Under the pieces are notes generated by a model. The model saw nothing but the letters and a program-made list of their open reading frames with translations, was not told the origin of the DNA and ran no database searches. 64,000 bases of DNA, taken from assembly GCF_000718325.1 (NCBI RefSeq), contig NZ_JOFV01000007.1, forward strand, positions 1 to 64,000, written 5' to 3'. This stretch comes from Oerskovia turbata. Lineage in GTDB: Bacteria; Actinomycetota; Actinomycetes; Actinomycetales; Cellulomonadaceae. Made by a program: the position numbers and the translations under genes. The first letter of the stretch is position 1. Every line of letters starts with the position of its first letter. Positions 17,717 through 26,490 of this stretch are shown here, piece after piece.

Positions 17717-20188
17717 GTGGACCAGGACCCGATCGCCCGCCTGCTCGCCTCCCCGCCCGATCTCCCGGTCCGCCACCACCTGGCCGAGCTCACCGGTGCC
17801 GTCCGGGACCGGGGCGTCGCCGTGCTCCAGGCCCCTCCCGGCACGGGCAAGACGACCCTCGTCCCGCCGGCGCTCGCGGCCGCACTGCCCGCGGGGCGGG
17901 TCGTCGTGACCCAGCCGCGCCGGATCGCGGCCCGGGCCGCGGCGCGCCGCCTCGCGCACCTGCTCGGTGAGCCCGTGGGGCGCACGGTGGGTTTCTCGGT
18001 GCGCGGCGAGTCCCGGACGGGGCCGCAGACGCGCGTCGAGGTCGTCACGACCGGTGTCCTGCTGCGCCGCCTCCAGCGCGACCCGGAGCTGGCCGGGGTG
18101 GGCGTCGTCGTGCTCGACGAGGTGCACGAGCGTCACCTCGACGCCGACCTGACCCTCGCGCTGCTGGTCGACGTGCGGGCGACGCTGCGCCCCGACCTGG
18201 CCCTCGTCGCGATGTCCGCGACGATCGAGGCCGAGCGCACCGCGAGCCTCCTGGGCGACGAGCACCCCGCCCCGGTCGTGGTCGCGGACGGCAGCCTGTT
18301 CCCCGTCGAGGAGGTGTGGGCGCCCTCGCCCGGGCCGCGGCTCGACGAGCGCGGCGTGCCGCGCGCGTTCCTCGACCACGTCGCGGCGACCACGCGCCGG
18401 GCGCTGACCGAGCAGGCGGGCGACGTGCTGGTCTTCGTGCCCGGCGCGGGCGAGGTCGACGGCGTCGCGCGCCGCCTGGCCGGCGTCGAGGCCGACGTCC
18501 GTCCCCTGCACGGGCGGCTGCCCGCGCGCGAGCAGGACCTGGCCCTCGCGCCCGGGCCGCGCCGCCGGGTCGTGGTCTCCACGGCGGTCGCCGAGTCCTC
18601 GCTCACCGTGCCCGGGGTGCGGGTGGTCGTCGACGCGGGCCTGTCCCGGGAGCCGCGCACCGACCACCGACGCGGCCTCGCGGGTCTCGTGACGGTCCGC
18701 GTGAGCCGTGCGGCGGCCGAGCAGCGCGCCGGGCGAGCCGGACGTGAGGGGCCGGGGGCCGTGTACCGCTGCTGGTCGCCGGGCGAGCACGCCCAGCTCG
18801 TCGCGCACCCGACGCCCGAGATCCTCACCGCGAACCTCGTCGCGTTCGCGCTCGAGCTCGCGTGCTGGGGGAGCCCGGACGGGACGGGGCTCGCGCTCCT
18901 CGACCCCCCGCCCGCGGCCGCGATGACGGTCGCGCGCGCGACCCTCGAGGCCCTCGGCGCGGTCCACCCGGACGGGACGGTCACCCCGCGGGGACGCGAG
19001 ATCGCGCGCGTCCCGGCCGACCCCCGGCTCGCGCGCGCCCTCCTGGACGCGAGCGACGTCGTCGGGCCGCGGCTCGCCGCCGAGGTCGTCGCCCTCCTGT
19101 CCGACGACGTGCGCGCACCCGGGGCGGACCTCGTCGCGGCCCTGCGGGGCGCCCGGCGGGGTGGTCCGGCGAGCGGGGCGTGGCGTGCGCAGGCCGAGCG
19201 GCTCCAGGGGCTCGTCGCCGCCCCGGGGCGCAGCCGCCGGGAGGACCTGAGCCTGGACCTCGCGGTCGGTCTCGTCGTCGCGCTCGCGCACCCCGACCGG
19301 GTCGCGCGCAGGCGGCCGAACGGGACCACGTACCTCATGACGTCGGGCACGGGGGCCGCGCTGCCGCCGGGCTCCCCGCTCGCGGGCTACGACTGGCTCG
19401 CCGTCGCGGACGCCGACCGCGACGCCAGCAGGCGCGACGCGACGATCCGGTCCGCCGCGCCCGTCGACGAGGACCTCGCGTACGAAGCCGCGTCCTCGGC
19501 CCTGCGCGAGGACGAGACCGTCACGTGGACGGACGGGCGCATCCAGGCGCGGCGCACCACCCGGCTCGGCGCGATCGAGATCGCCTCGCAGAAGGTCACC
19601 GACCCGCCCGCCGACCAGGTCGTGGCGGCGCTGCGGACCGGGCTCGAGCGCGAGGGGCTCGACGTCCTGCCCTGGCGCGAGCCCGCGCGCGAGCTGCGGC
19701 ACCGCCTCGCGTTCCTGCACCGCACCCTGGGCGACCCGTGGCCCGACGTGTCCGACGAGGCCCTGCTCACGGGACTCGACGCGTGGCTCGGGCCCGACCT
19801 CGCCAAGGTCCGCAAGGCCGCCGACCTCCAGCGCCTCGACGTGACCAGCGCCCTGCGGCGCCTGCTGCCGTGGCCCGCCGCGGGAAGGCTCGACGAGCTG
19901 GCCCCCGTGCGCGTCGACCTGCCCCGGGGCCGCAGCGCACGCCTCGACTACACCGGCGACCAGCCCGTGCTCGCCGTCACGGTCCAGGACGCGTTCGGGT
20001 GGCGCGCCACGCCACGCGTCGCCGACGGGCGCGTGCCCGTGCTGCTGCACCTGCTGTCCCCGGCCAGGCGCCCCGCCGCGATCACCGCGGACCTCGAGTC
20101 CTTCTGGGGAACGGGGTACGCGCAGGTGCGCGCCGAGCTGCGCCGCCGCTACCCCAAGCACGACTGGCCCGAGGACCCCACGACCTGA
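17717..20188 (+). CDS. hrpB: ATP-dependent RNA helicase HrpB
   Basis: An 823-residue DEAH/RHA helicase: APPGTGKTT (Walker A, about residues 39-47), TQPRRIAARA (Ia), LDEVHERH (II), MSATIE (III) and AEQRAGRAGR (VI), with a C-terminal HrpB domain. Its cellular role in bacteria is poorly known. The GTG at 17717 is chosen because a GACAAT box (17705-17710) lies 6 bases before it, which would give a leaderless mRNA. The product then begins VDQDPIARLLASP, as expected for the family. Confidence 0.9.
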   Translation: MDQDPIARLLASPPDLPVRHHLAELTGAVRDRGVAVLQAPPGTGKTTLVPPALAAALPAGRVVVTQPRRIAARAAARRLAHLLGEPVGRTVGFSVRGESRTGPQTRVEVVTTGVLLRRLQRDPELAGVGVVVLDEVHERHLDADLTLALLVDVRATLRPDLALVAMSATIEAERTASLLGDEHPAPVVVADGSLFPVEEVWAPSPGPRLDERGVPRAFLDHVAATTRRALTEQAGDVLVFVPGAGEVDGVARRLAGVEADVRPLHGRLPAREQDLALAPGPRRRVVVSTAVAESSLTVPGVRVVVDAGLSREPRTDHRRGLAGLVTVRVSRAAAEQRAGRAGREGPGAVYRCWSPGEHAQLVAHPTPEILTANLVAFALELACWGSPDGTGLALLDPPPAAAMTVARATLEALGAVHPDGTVTPRGREIARVPADPRLARALLDASDVVGPRLAAEVVALLSDDVRAPGADLVAALRGARRGGPASGAWRAQAERLQGLVAAPGRSRREDLSLDLAVGLVVALAHPDRVARRRPNGTTYLMTSGTGAALPPGSPLAGYDWLAVADADRDASRRDATIRSAAPVDEDLAYEAASSALREDETVTWTDGRIQARRTTRLGAIEIASQKVTDPPADQVVAALRTGLEREGLDVLPWREPARELRHRLAFLHRTLGDPWPDVSDEALLTGLDAWLGPDLAKVRKAADLQRLDVTSALRRLLPWPAAGRLDELAPVRVDLPRGRSARLDYTGDQPVLAVTVQDAFGWRATPRVADGRVPVLLHLLSPARRPAAITADLESFWGTGYAQVRAELRRRYPKHDWPEDPTT

Positions 20189-20315
20189 CCGGGCCCCCGG
20201 GGGAGCCGACCCGCCCGGAGTAGGCTGACGACGCGCCTGCCCGAGGAGGGGACCCGGTCCAGTCCCAGGGGGCCGCCGACACCCCCAGACACCCGCCGAC
20301 ACCTAGGAGTGCACC

Positions 20316-20876
20316 GTGGCGCTGCTGACCTGCACCGGCCTCATGTCCCTCGACGGCTACGTCGCCGACGCCTCGGGCGCGTTCGGGTGGAGCGCCCCCG
20401 ACGAGGAGGTGCACGCGTTCGTCGACGACCTCGAGCGTTCCGTCGGGACGTTCCTCCTGGGACGCCGCGTCTACGAGGTCATGCGCGTCTGGGACGACCC
20501 CGCCATGCTCGACGACGAGTCGCCCGCCGTCCGTGACTACGCGCGCATCTGGCGCGACGTGGACAAGGTCGTGTACTCGACCACGCTCGACGACCCGGGC
20601 GTCGTGCGCACACGCGTCGAGCGGACCTTCGACCCGGTCGCCGCCCGCGCCCTCGTCGACGCCGCCGAGCGCGAGGTCGGCATCGGCGGCCCGACCCTGG
20701 CGGCGCAGGCGCTCGCGGCGGGGATCGTCGACGAGCTGCGCGTCTTCGTGCACCCCGTGATCGTGGGCGGCGGGACGTCCTTCTACCCCGCGGGCGTCCG
20801 GCTCGACCTCGAGGTCCTCGACGAGCGCTGCTTCGCGGGCGGTGTGGTCTACACGAGGTACCGCGTCGCACGCTGA
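20316..20876 (+). CDS. RibD C-terminal/DHFR-fold reductase family protein (second copy)
   Basis: A 186-residue protein of the RibD_C group: LTCTGLMSLDGYVADASGAFGW at the start, FLLGRRVYEVMRVWDD, then EVGIGGPTLAAQALAAGIVDELRVFVHPVIVGGG for the nucleotide site. Substrate unknown. GTG 20316 follows AGGAG at 7 bases. It lies 127 bp after hrpB and 108 bp before mgtE, without obvious coupling to either. Confidence 0.85.
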   Translation: MALLTCTGLMSLDGYVADASGAFGWSAPDEEVHAFVDDLERSVGTFLLGRRVYEVMRVWDDPAMLDDESPAVRDYARIWRDVDKVVYSTTLDDPGVVRTRVERTFDPVAARALVDAAEREVGIGGPTLAAQALAAGIVDELRVFVHPVIVGGGTSFYPAGVRLDLEVLDERCFAGGVVYTRYRVAR

Positions 20877-20984
20877 GCCGTCGCCCCGTGCCCGGGCCGT
20901 GCCCGGAACCCGTCGCGCCGTGGGCCTCGTCACGTCGCGCGACTCCACCAGGCCGCCCGTCGGCCGCCCTGAGAAGGTGGGGCC

Positions 20985-22313
20985 ATGCGCGCACACTCCG
21001 AGCCCCGGACCGAGCGACCCCACGACCTGGAGGACCTGCAGCACCGCATCGCGAGCATGGACACCCAGGAGGTCGTCGACGAGCTCGGGCGTCTGGGCGA
21101 CCAGCGGCGCGCGGTCGCGTTCCGCCTGCTGCCCAAGGGGCGTGCGGTCGAGGTCTTCGAGGACCTCGACCCGGCGATCCAGGCCGAGCTCGTGGAGGCG
21201 CTGCGGTCGGAGGCGACCGCGGAGATCTTCGCGGCCCTCGACCCGGACGACCGGGCGTCGCTGCTCGACGAGCTGCCCGCGGGCGTCGCGGCCCGGCTCC
21301 TGGGCGGGCTGGGGCCCGACGAGCGGGCCCTGACGACCGCGCTGCTCGGGTATCCCGAGGACAGCGCGGGCCGGCGCATGTCGCCCCGGGTGGCCTCGGT
21401 GCGGCGCGGCACGAGCGTCGCGGGAGCCCTCGAGGCGCTGCGCCGGGCGGGCGACGACGTCGAGACGATCTACACCGTGCCGGTGCTCGGCGCCGGCCGA
21501 GTGGTCGAGGGCGTCGTGTCGCTGCGGCGGCTGCTCGTGAGCGACCCGGACGCCCTGGTCGAGGACGTCATGTCCCCGGCCGTGACGGTCGAGGCGAGGG
21601 ACGACCAGGAGCACGCGGCCAACGTCGTGCGCGACGGCGGGTACGTCGCCGTGCCCGTGGTCGACCACGAGCGTCGCCTCCTGGGCGTGCTGACGGTCGA
21701 CGACGCGATGCGCATCCTCGAGGCCGAGGACGACGAGGACTCGGCCCGCGTCGGCGGCTCGGAGCCGCTGCGCCGCCCGTACCTGAGCGTCTCGGTCCTG
21801 GGGCTGGTGCGGGCGCGCGTGGTCTGGCTCCTGCTGCTGATCGTCGCAGCGAGCCTCACGGTCGGTGTGCAGAGCTACTTCGAGGCAGAGCTCGACGCGG
21901 TCGTGGCGCTCGCGCTGTTCATCCCGCTGCTCATCGGTACGGGCGGGAACGCGGGGTCGCAGGCCGCGACGACCGTGGTCCGCGCCCTGGCGGTGGGCGA
22001 CGTCCGTCGCGGTGACCTGCTGCGCGTCGTGGGGCGCGAGATGCTCACGGGGCTCCTGCTCGGGACGGTGCTCGCCACGGTGGGCTTCGGTCCGGCGGCT
22101 TGGGTCGCGGGCGTGCCGATCGCGCAGGTGCTCGCGATCACGGTCGTGGGTGTGTGCCTGCTCGCGACGACCGTCGGGTCGAGCATCCCGATCCTGGCGC
22201 GCCGCGTGGGCATCGACCCGGCGATCGTCGCGGCGCCCTTCATCTCGACGTTCGTCGACACCCTGGGGCTGGTCATCTACTTCTCGGTCGCGAAGGTGGT
22301 CCTGGGCATCTGA
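20985..22313 (+). CDS. mgtE: Magnesium transporter MgtE
   Basis: A 442-residue MgtE. An N-terminal helical superhelix domain (residues about 10-130) is followed by paired CBS domains (about 135-255) that sense Mg2+, and then five membrane helices with the pore sequence PLLIGTGGNAGSQAATTVVRAL. The final segment, AAPFISTFVDTLGLVIYFSVAKVVL, is typical. The acidic stretch EAEDDEDS links the CBS pair and the membrane part. The start is supported by GAAGGTGGGG. No magnesium riboswitch is recognisable in the 108-bp upstream gap. Confidence 0.93.
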   Translation: MRAHSEPRTERPHDLEDLQHRIASMDTQEVVDELGRLGDQRRAVAFRLLPKGRAVEVFEDLDPAIQAELVEALRSEATAEIFAALDPDDRASLLDELPAGVAARLLGGLGPDERALTTALLGYPEDSAGRRMSPRVASVRRGTSVAGALEALRRAGDDVETIYTVPVLGAGRVVEGVVSLRRLLVSDPDALVEDVMSPAVTVEARDDQEHAANVVRDGGYVAVPVVDHERRLLGVLTVDDAMRILEAEDDEDSARVGGSEPLRRPYLSVSVLGLVRARVVWLLLLIVAASLTVGVQSYFEAELDAVVALALFIPLLIGTGGNAGSQAATTVVRALAVGDVRRGDLLRVVGREMLTGLLLGTVLATVGFGPAAWVAGVPIAQVLAITVVGVCLLATTVGSSIPILARRVGIDPAIVAAPFISTFVDTLGLVIYFSVAKVVLGI

Positions 22314-22476
22314 GGTCCTCTCGCGTCGGCGCTCGGTCCAGCGGCGGCTGCGCGCCACGGACCTGCCCGTCGTGCCCGTCCGTGCTCCCGGGGTGCAGGG
22401 AGACGAGGCGGGCGTGCACACCTCGCGGACGCCCCGTGCCCCGTGCCCCGCGCGACGTGAGACGGGACGCGGACGA

Positions 22477-22493
22477 GAGCGGCGCCGTCGGGC
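22477..22493 (+). repeat. Member of a dispersed 14-17-bp repeat family
   Basis: The 17-mer GAGCGGCGCCGTCGGGC is found here in the 22314-22581 spacer. Its exact reverse complement is at 8951-8967 and 31017-31033. The inner 14-mer CGGCGCCGTCGGGC recurs at 24243, 40029, 55268 and 61093, and 12-14-base versions at 9007, 11609 and 47279. Copies occur in spacers and in coding sequence in both orientations. The rest of this spacer shows no gene. Confidence 0.65.
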
Positions 22494-22581
22494 AGGACGG
22501 TCTTCCTGATGCCGACCACCTCACGCGCGGATACGTTCGCCCGGGAGGCGCGCACGGCGCCCACGGGCGAGAGGCGGGCAC

Positions 22582-24366
22582 ATGCCGACGAGTACCAGCG
22601 CCACCACGGCGACCACGGCACGGCGACCGTGGTTCGTGTTCGCGTCCCTTCACGGGTACCGCGGGGCGTGGCTGCGGAGCGACGTCGTCGCGGGCCTGAC
22701 CGTGTGGGCCGTCCTGGTGCCCGAGTCGCTCGCGTACGCGACCATCGCGGGCGTCTCACCCGTCGTGGGCCTGTACGCCGCGGTGCCCTCGCTGATCCTG
22801 TACGCGGCGTTCGGCAGCTCGCGCCACCTGGTCGTGGGGCCCATGTCCGCGACCGCGGCGCTGTCTGCGAGCGTGGTCGCGGCCTTCCGGCCCGGCGACG
22901 ACGCCGCGTTCGTCGCGCTGACCACGGCCGTCGCGCTCGTGACCGGCGTGCTGTGCCTCGTCGCGGGCATCGCGCGTCTCGGGTTCCTGGCCTCGTTCAT
23001 CTCCGAGCCCGTGCTCAAGGGGTTCATCGTGGGCCTCGCGCTCACGATCCTCATCGGGCAGGTGCCCGCCCTGCTGGGCGTCGACAAGGGCGAGGGGAAC
23101 TTCTTCGAGAAGCTCTGGGCGATCCTCACCGAGCTCGGCACCGCGCACCCCCTGACCGTGGTCCTGGGCCTGGGGTCCCTCGCAGCGGTCCTCGCGATCA
23201 AGCGCTGGCTGCCCAAGGTGCCGGGCTCGCTCGTCGTGGTCGGGATCGGGATCGCCCTGGTCGTGACGCTCGGGCTCGACGACGACGGCGTCGCCATCGT
23301 GGGCCCCATCCAGGCGGGCCTGCCCACGCTCGGCCTCCCGACCGGCGTCGACTGGAACGCGTACACCGACCTCGTCGGGCCCGCCGCGGGCGTCGTGCTC
23401 GTGGGCTTCGCCGAGGCCCTCGGCGCCGCCAAGGCGTACGCCTCGCGCGAGGGCTACGACATCGACGCCAACCGCGAGCTGCTCGGCATGGGCGCCGCGA
23501 ACCTCGGCTCAGGGTTCGCGTCCGGGATGGTCGTCAACGGCAGCCTGTCCAAGACCGCGGTCAACGGCGGCGCGGGGGCCAAGAGCCAGGTCTCGGGCCT
23601 CGTCGCGGCCGCCCTGACCCTCCTGACCCTGCTCTTCCTCACGCCCGTGTTCGAGTCCCTGCCCGAGGCCACGCTCGCGGCCGTCGTCATCGCGGCCGTG
23701 ATCGAGCTCGTCGACGTCAAGGCCCTGCGGCACCTGTACCGCCTCGCGACGCCGCGCGCCACGGCCCTGTACGGGGGAGCGGCCCGGCACGACTTCTGGA
23801 CGGCGCTCGCGGCCATGGTCGGCGTCCTCGTCCTCGACACCCTGCCCGGCCTCGTGCTCGGGATCGTGCTGTCGCTGTTCCTGCTCCTCGGCCGCGCCTC
23901 GCGCCCCCACGTCGCCGTGCTCGTGCGCAGCTCGCACGGTGTGTGGGTCGACCGGGCGCGGCGCATCGCCACGGGCAAGGACGGGGGAACCAGCGTCGAG
24001 GGGGCGCTCGTCGTCCGCGTCGAGTCGGGCCTGTTCTTCGCCAACGCCGACACCGTGCGCGCGACCGTGCGCGCCCTGGCCGCGGACACCTCGCCGCGCG
24101 TCGTGGTCCTCGACGCCGAGACCGTGCCGTTCGTGGACGTCGAGGCCGCCGAGATGCTCGTGACCCTGGCCCGGGACCTCGAGCGGGTCGGTGCGCGCCT
24201 GGCTCTGGCCCGGGACGTCGGCCAGGTGCGGGACGTGCTGCGCGGCGCCGTCGGGCCGGACGACCTGCCACCCGCCTACCCCGACGTCGACTCCGCGCTG
24301 CGCGACCTCCTGCCCGCCGCGGCCGGGAGCACGGGCGAGGCCCCGGCGGACACGCCGCCCGCCTGA
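22582..24366 (+). CDS. SulP-family anion transporter with STAS domain
   Basis: A 594-residue transporter. SulP signature regions include VVAGLTVWAVLVPESLAYATIAGVSPVVGLY at the start and GSGFASGMVVNGSLSKTAVN in the core, with about 12 membrane segments in total. From about residue 455 a STAS domain follows (EGALVVRVESGLFFANADTV; RVVVLDAETVPFVDVEAAEML), which usually regulates transport. The family carries sulfate, bicarbonate or dicarboxylates; the ion is not predictable here. The ATG at 22582 is preceded by only a weak ribosome site. Confidence 0.9.
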   Translation: MPTSTSATTATTARRPWFVFASLHGYRGAWLRSDVVAGLTVWAVLVPESLAYATIAGVSPVVGLYAAVPSLILYAAFGSSRHLVVGPMSATAALSASVVAAFRPGDDAAFVALTTAVALVTGVLCLVAGIARLGFLASFISEPVLKGFIVGLALTILIGQVPALLGVDKGEGNFFEKLWAILTELGTAHPLTVVLGLGSLAAVLAIKRWLPKVPGSLVVVGIGIALVVTLGLDDDGVAIVGPIQAGLPTLGLPTGVDWNAYTDLVGPAAGVVLVGFAEALGAAKAYASREGYDIDANRELLGMGAANLGSGFASGMVVNGSLSKTAVNGGAGAKSQVSGLVAAALTLLTLLFLTPVFESLPEATLAAVVIAAVIELVDVKALRHLYRLATPRATALYGGAARHDFWTALAAMVGVLVLDTLPGLVLGIVLSLFLLLGRASRPHVAVLVRSSHGVWVDRARRIATGKDGGTSVEGALVVRVESGLFFANADTVRATVRALAADTSPRVVVLDAETVPFVDVEAAEMLVTLARDLERVGARLALARDVGQVRDVLRGAVGPDDLPPAYPDVDSALRDLLPAAAGSTGEAPADTPPA

Positions 24367-24526
24367 CGCCCTCCTGCCCGACGCCGCCGCTCACCTCGCG
24401 CCGGCCCGCCGTCCTTCGCTCGCGGTCGGCCGGGCGCGGCACTACGGTCTGGTTGACCGGTCCCGCGAGCAGTCGCGAGGCCTGGAACGCGGCGCCGGAC
24501 GGCGGCGCACGACGAGAGGAAGTGCC

Positions 24527-25195
24527 GTGGGTCCAGCCGTCGGTCAGTCCCTGCCCATAGCGGTCGGTGTCCTCATCAGCCCCATGCCCGTCGTGGCGGT
24601 CGTGCTGATGCTCGTCAGCAGGAAGGCGAAGGTCAACGGCTTCTCGTTCCTGCTGGGGTGGATCGTGGGGATCGCGGCCCTCGGGTCGGTCGTGCTGCTC
24701 GTGGCCGGGGCTGCCACGCCCGACGCGGCCGGGCCGCCCGCGTGGGCGAGCGCCGTCAAGATCGTCCTGGGGGTCCTGCTGCTTCTCCTCGCGCTCACGC
24801 AGTGGCGCGGACGCCCGCGCGATGGCGTGAGCCCGCAGACACCGCAGTGGATGAGCGCGATCGACGCGTTCACGCCCGTCAAGGCGTTCGGCCTCGCGGT
24901 CCTGCTCGGGGCGGTCAACCCCAAGAACCTTCTGCTCGTCGTCTCCGGAGCCGCGGCCATCGCCGCCGCGACGTCCCAGACGTCCGAGCAGCTCGGGGCG
25001 CTCGCGGTGTTCGTCGTCGTGGCGAGCCTCGGGGTCGCCGCCCCCGTCGTGATCTACCTCGCGATGGGGTCCCGGGCCGCGCCGATGCTCGGCGCGCTCA
25101 AGGCCTGGATGATCCAGAACAACGCCGTCATCATGGCCGTGCTGCTCCTGGTGCTCGGGGCCAAGATGATCGGGGACGGGATCACTGCGCTGTGA
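24527..25195 (+). CDS. GAP-family (Sap/LysE-like) membrane protein
   Basis: A 222-residue protein with six hydrophobic segments. It starts VGPAVGQSLPIAVGVLISPMPV and carries the family-typical AFGLAVLLGAVNPKNLLLVVSGAAAIA. GAP (Sap, sulfolipid-1-addressing) proteins are thought to move glycolipids or their precursors across the membrane in mycobacteria; the substrate here is open. GTG 24527 follows GAGAGGAAG. It is monocistronic. The long structured non-coding stretch follows. Confidence 0.8.
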   Translation: MGPAVGQSLPIAVGVLISPMPVVAVVLMLVSRKAKVNGFSFLLGWIVGIAALGSVVLLVAGAATPDAAGPPAWASAVKIVLGVLLLLLALTQWRGRPRDGVSPQTPQWMSAIDAFTPVKAFGLAVLLGAVNPKNLLLVVSGAAAIAAATSQTSEQLGALAVFVVVASLGVAAPVVIYLAMGSRAAPMLGALKAWMIQNNAVIMAVLLLVLGAKMIGDGITAL

Positions 25196-25278
25196 GCGAC
25201 GCAGCGGGCGACGCAGCGGGCGACCAGCGGTGCCGCCGGCGACCCAGGTCCGCTCGTGCGCGATCTCCGCGAATAACC

Positions 25279-25309
25279 TTGCCCTGGCCCGGGGGAGGGC
25301 CGCTACTGT
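25279..25309 (+). promoter_or_regulatory. Candidate promoter of the structured RNA
   Basis: TTGCCC (25279-25284) and TACTGT (25304-25309, matching the actinobacterial TANNNT) are separated by 19 bases. Transcription would start near 25316, just before the first hairpin of the candidate RNA. The spacing is a little long, so this is tentative. Confidence 0.4.
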
Positions 25310-25315
25310 GGTGCA

Positions 25316-25615
25316 CGTCCGGTCAGGAGGCCGGTCGCCGGTCGGGGCAGCCCGCACGGCGCTCGCTCCTGACCCGTTCTCGTGAGGCGCCGCTCCGGTG
25401 GCCCGCACGAGCTGACGCACACGAGACCGCGCCACAGTGGTAGCGCGGCGAGCCAGGCACATGAACCTGGCCACGACGGGGACCCGTGGTGTGCGTGGAG
25501 GTCCCAAGTCGCCCGGTCTGCAGTCGGGCGGCACCCCTGGAGAGGCATGTGCCAAGGACGGCGACGGGGCGCACCAGCGCCTCGTGGGGCGGGTTCGATT
25601 CCCGCCCTCTCCGCA
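25316..25615 (+). ncRNA. Candidate structured non-coding RNA with a tRNA-like 3' end
   Basis: No convincing ORF fills 25196-25680. The stretch is dense in complementary segments: a 9-bp helix 25321-25329/25366-25374; a D-arm-like hairpin CCGCGC-loop-GCGCGG (25427-25448) whose 10-base loop is CACAGTGGTA; GCCAGG/CCTGGC (25452-25457/25466-25471) with loop CACATGAA; CGCCCG/CGGGCG (25510-25515/25525-25530); and a perfect 8-bp long-range match GGCACATG (25456-25463) with CATGTGCC (25546-25553). The 3' end has a T-arm and acceptor. The 25452 hairpin and the long-range helix share bases, so they must be alternatives. It resembles neither tmRNA nor canonical tRNA. An HNH nuclease gene starts 66 bp downstream. 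Confidence 0.5.
25539..25613 (+). ncRNA. tRNA-like module (75 nt) at the 3' end of the candidate RNA
   Basis: GGAGAGG (25539-25545) pairs with CCTCTCC (25606-25612) as a 7-bp acceptor, followed by G as a discriminator-like base. The T-arm is perfect: GCGGG (25589-25593), loop TTCGATT, CCCGC (25601-25605). A D-like arm TGCC/GGCG (25550-25553/25560-25563) has loop AAGGAC, and a central arm pairs 25564-25570 with 25579-25585. Deviations: 4 rather than 2 linking bases before the D-like arm, an 8-base central loop GCACCAGC without U33, no clear anticodon and no encoded CCA. It therefore looks like a tRNA mimic or a decayed serine-type tRNA. Confidence 0.5.
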
Positions 25616-25680
25616 GACGACGTGGGTGGCCACGGCGCCGAGGACCTCGGTGCCGCGGGTCGCAGACAGGGAGTCGGTCG

Positions 25681-26142
25681 ATGAGCGAGGTCCTCATCTA
25701 CAACCTGGGCGGCGGACAGGTCCTGGGCCGTGTCTCGCTCGGGCACGCGATCCGCATGCTGCACCGCCGGGTCGCGGCCGTGCGGGAGTCCGTGGAGGGG
25801 GAGACCTTCGGCCCCTACCAGCGCCCCGTCTCGGTCGAGCTGGTCCGTTATGTCCACTCCCGCTGGGTCTACGAGCGCACCGGCCGCGTGCCGTACTCGC
25901 GCGCCGCGCTCATGCGCCGTGACAAGTTCCGTTGCGGCTACTGCGGAGCTCCTGCGACGACCATGGACCACGTGGTGCCCCGGTGCCAGGGCGGCCCCAC
26001 GACCTGGCTCAACGCCGTGGCGGCGTGCGAGCCGTGCAACAGCGCCAAGGCCGGCCGGACCCCCCAGGAGGCGGGCATGAGGCTGCGCTCGCGTCCGTTC
26101 GAGCCCGTGCTCGCCGACGTCTACCCGTACGGCAAGCGCTGA
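25681..26142 (+). CDS. HNH endonuclease
   Basis: A 153-residue protein with a C-terminal HNH/zinc fold: C85-x2-C88, then D96-H97, N111, and C116-x2-C119-N. The N-terminal half (IYNLGGGQVLGRVSLGHAIRMLHRR) matches the small stand-alone HNH nucleases common in actinobacteria, whose targets are unknown. The ATG has AGGGAG upstream. The immediate upstream position of a structured RNA with a tRNA-like end is unusual and may be functional, but the nuclease has no visible RNA-guide domain. Confidence 0.85.
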   Translation: MSEVLIYNLGGGQVLGRVSLGHAIRMLHRRVAAVRESVEGETFGPYQRPVSVELVRYVHSRWVYERTGRVPYSRAALMRRDKFRCGYCGAPATTMDHVVPRCQGGPTTWLNAVAACEPCNSAKAGRTPQEAGMRLRSRPFEPVLADVYPYGKR

Positions 26143-26145
26143 GCC

Positions 26146-26346
26146 TCAGGGCTGGGGGGAGTTCTCGACCCTGATGGTCCCGTCGTCGTCCAGGACCAGC
26201 CGGTGCGGGTCGCCCTCCGCGAGGACCAGGGCGTGCTCGAGCGCGAGCTGCGGCACGTCCAGGGCCCAGTCCGGCAGGTAGCGGTGCGTGCGCAGCGCGT
26301 CGAGGACCGGGCCGGGCGGGATGCGGCGGGACGTCAGGTCGGACAC
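26146..26346 (-). CDS. Small hypothetical protein
   Basis: A 66-residue product beginning MSDLTSRRIPPGPVLDALRTHR, then YLPDWALDVPQLALEHALVLAEGDPHRLVLDDDGTIRVE. It starts with GTG, with GGAG five bases upstream. It ends 4 bp from the convergent HNH gene. The composition is protein-like and codon use fits the genome, but no family is recognised. Confidence 0.5.
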   Translation of the reverse strand: MSDLTSRRIPPGPVLDALRTHRYLPDWALDVPQLALEHALVLAEGDPHRLVLDDDGTIRVENSPQP

Positions 26347-26490
26347 GACTCCATGGTCCCACGTCGGCGGTCGGTCTCTCGCGGTGCTCGTCTCCCGGAG
26401 GGTTGGTCCGGTGCGCGGGGCGGACTAAGGTGGGGCTCCTAGGAGTCAGGAAGCGGCCCCTCGACACGTACGTGCTGAGAGCGAGCCATC

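Noticed and set aside
20877..20984. Magnesium-responsive riboswitch before mgtE
   Set aside because: The gap is only 108 bp and contains none of the conserved M-box segments.
25539..25613. Ordinary serine tRNA gene
   Set aside because: Acceptor and T-arm fit, but there is no U33, no readable anticodon, wrong spacing before the D-like arm, no long serine variable arm and no CCA.
25316..25615. tmRNA (ssrA)
   Set aside because: No 5' acceptor half at the start, no recognisable tag reading frame ending in Ala-Ala, and no tmRNA-type D-loop sequence.
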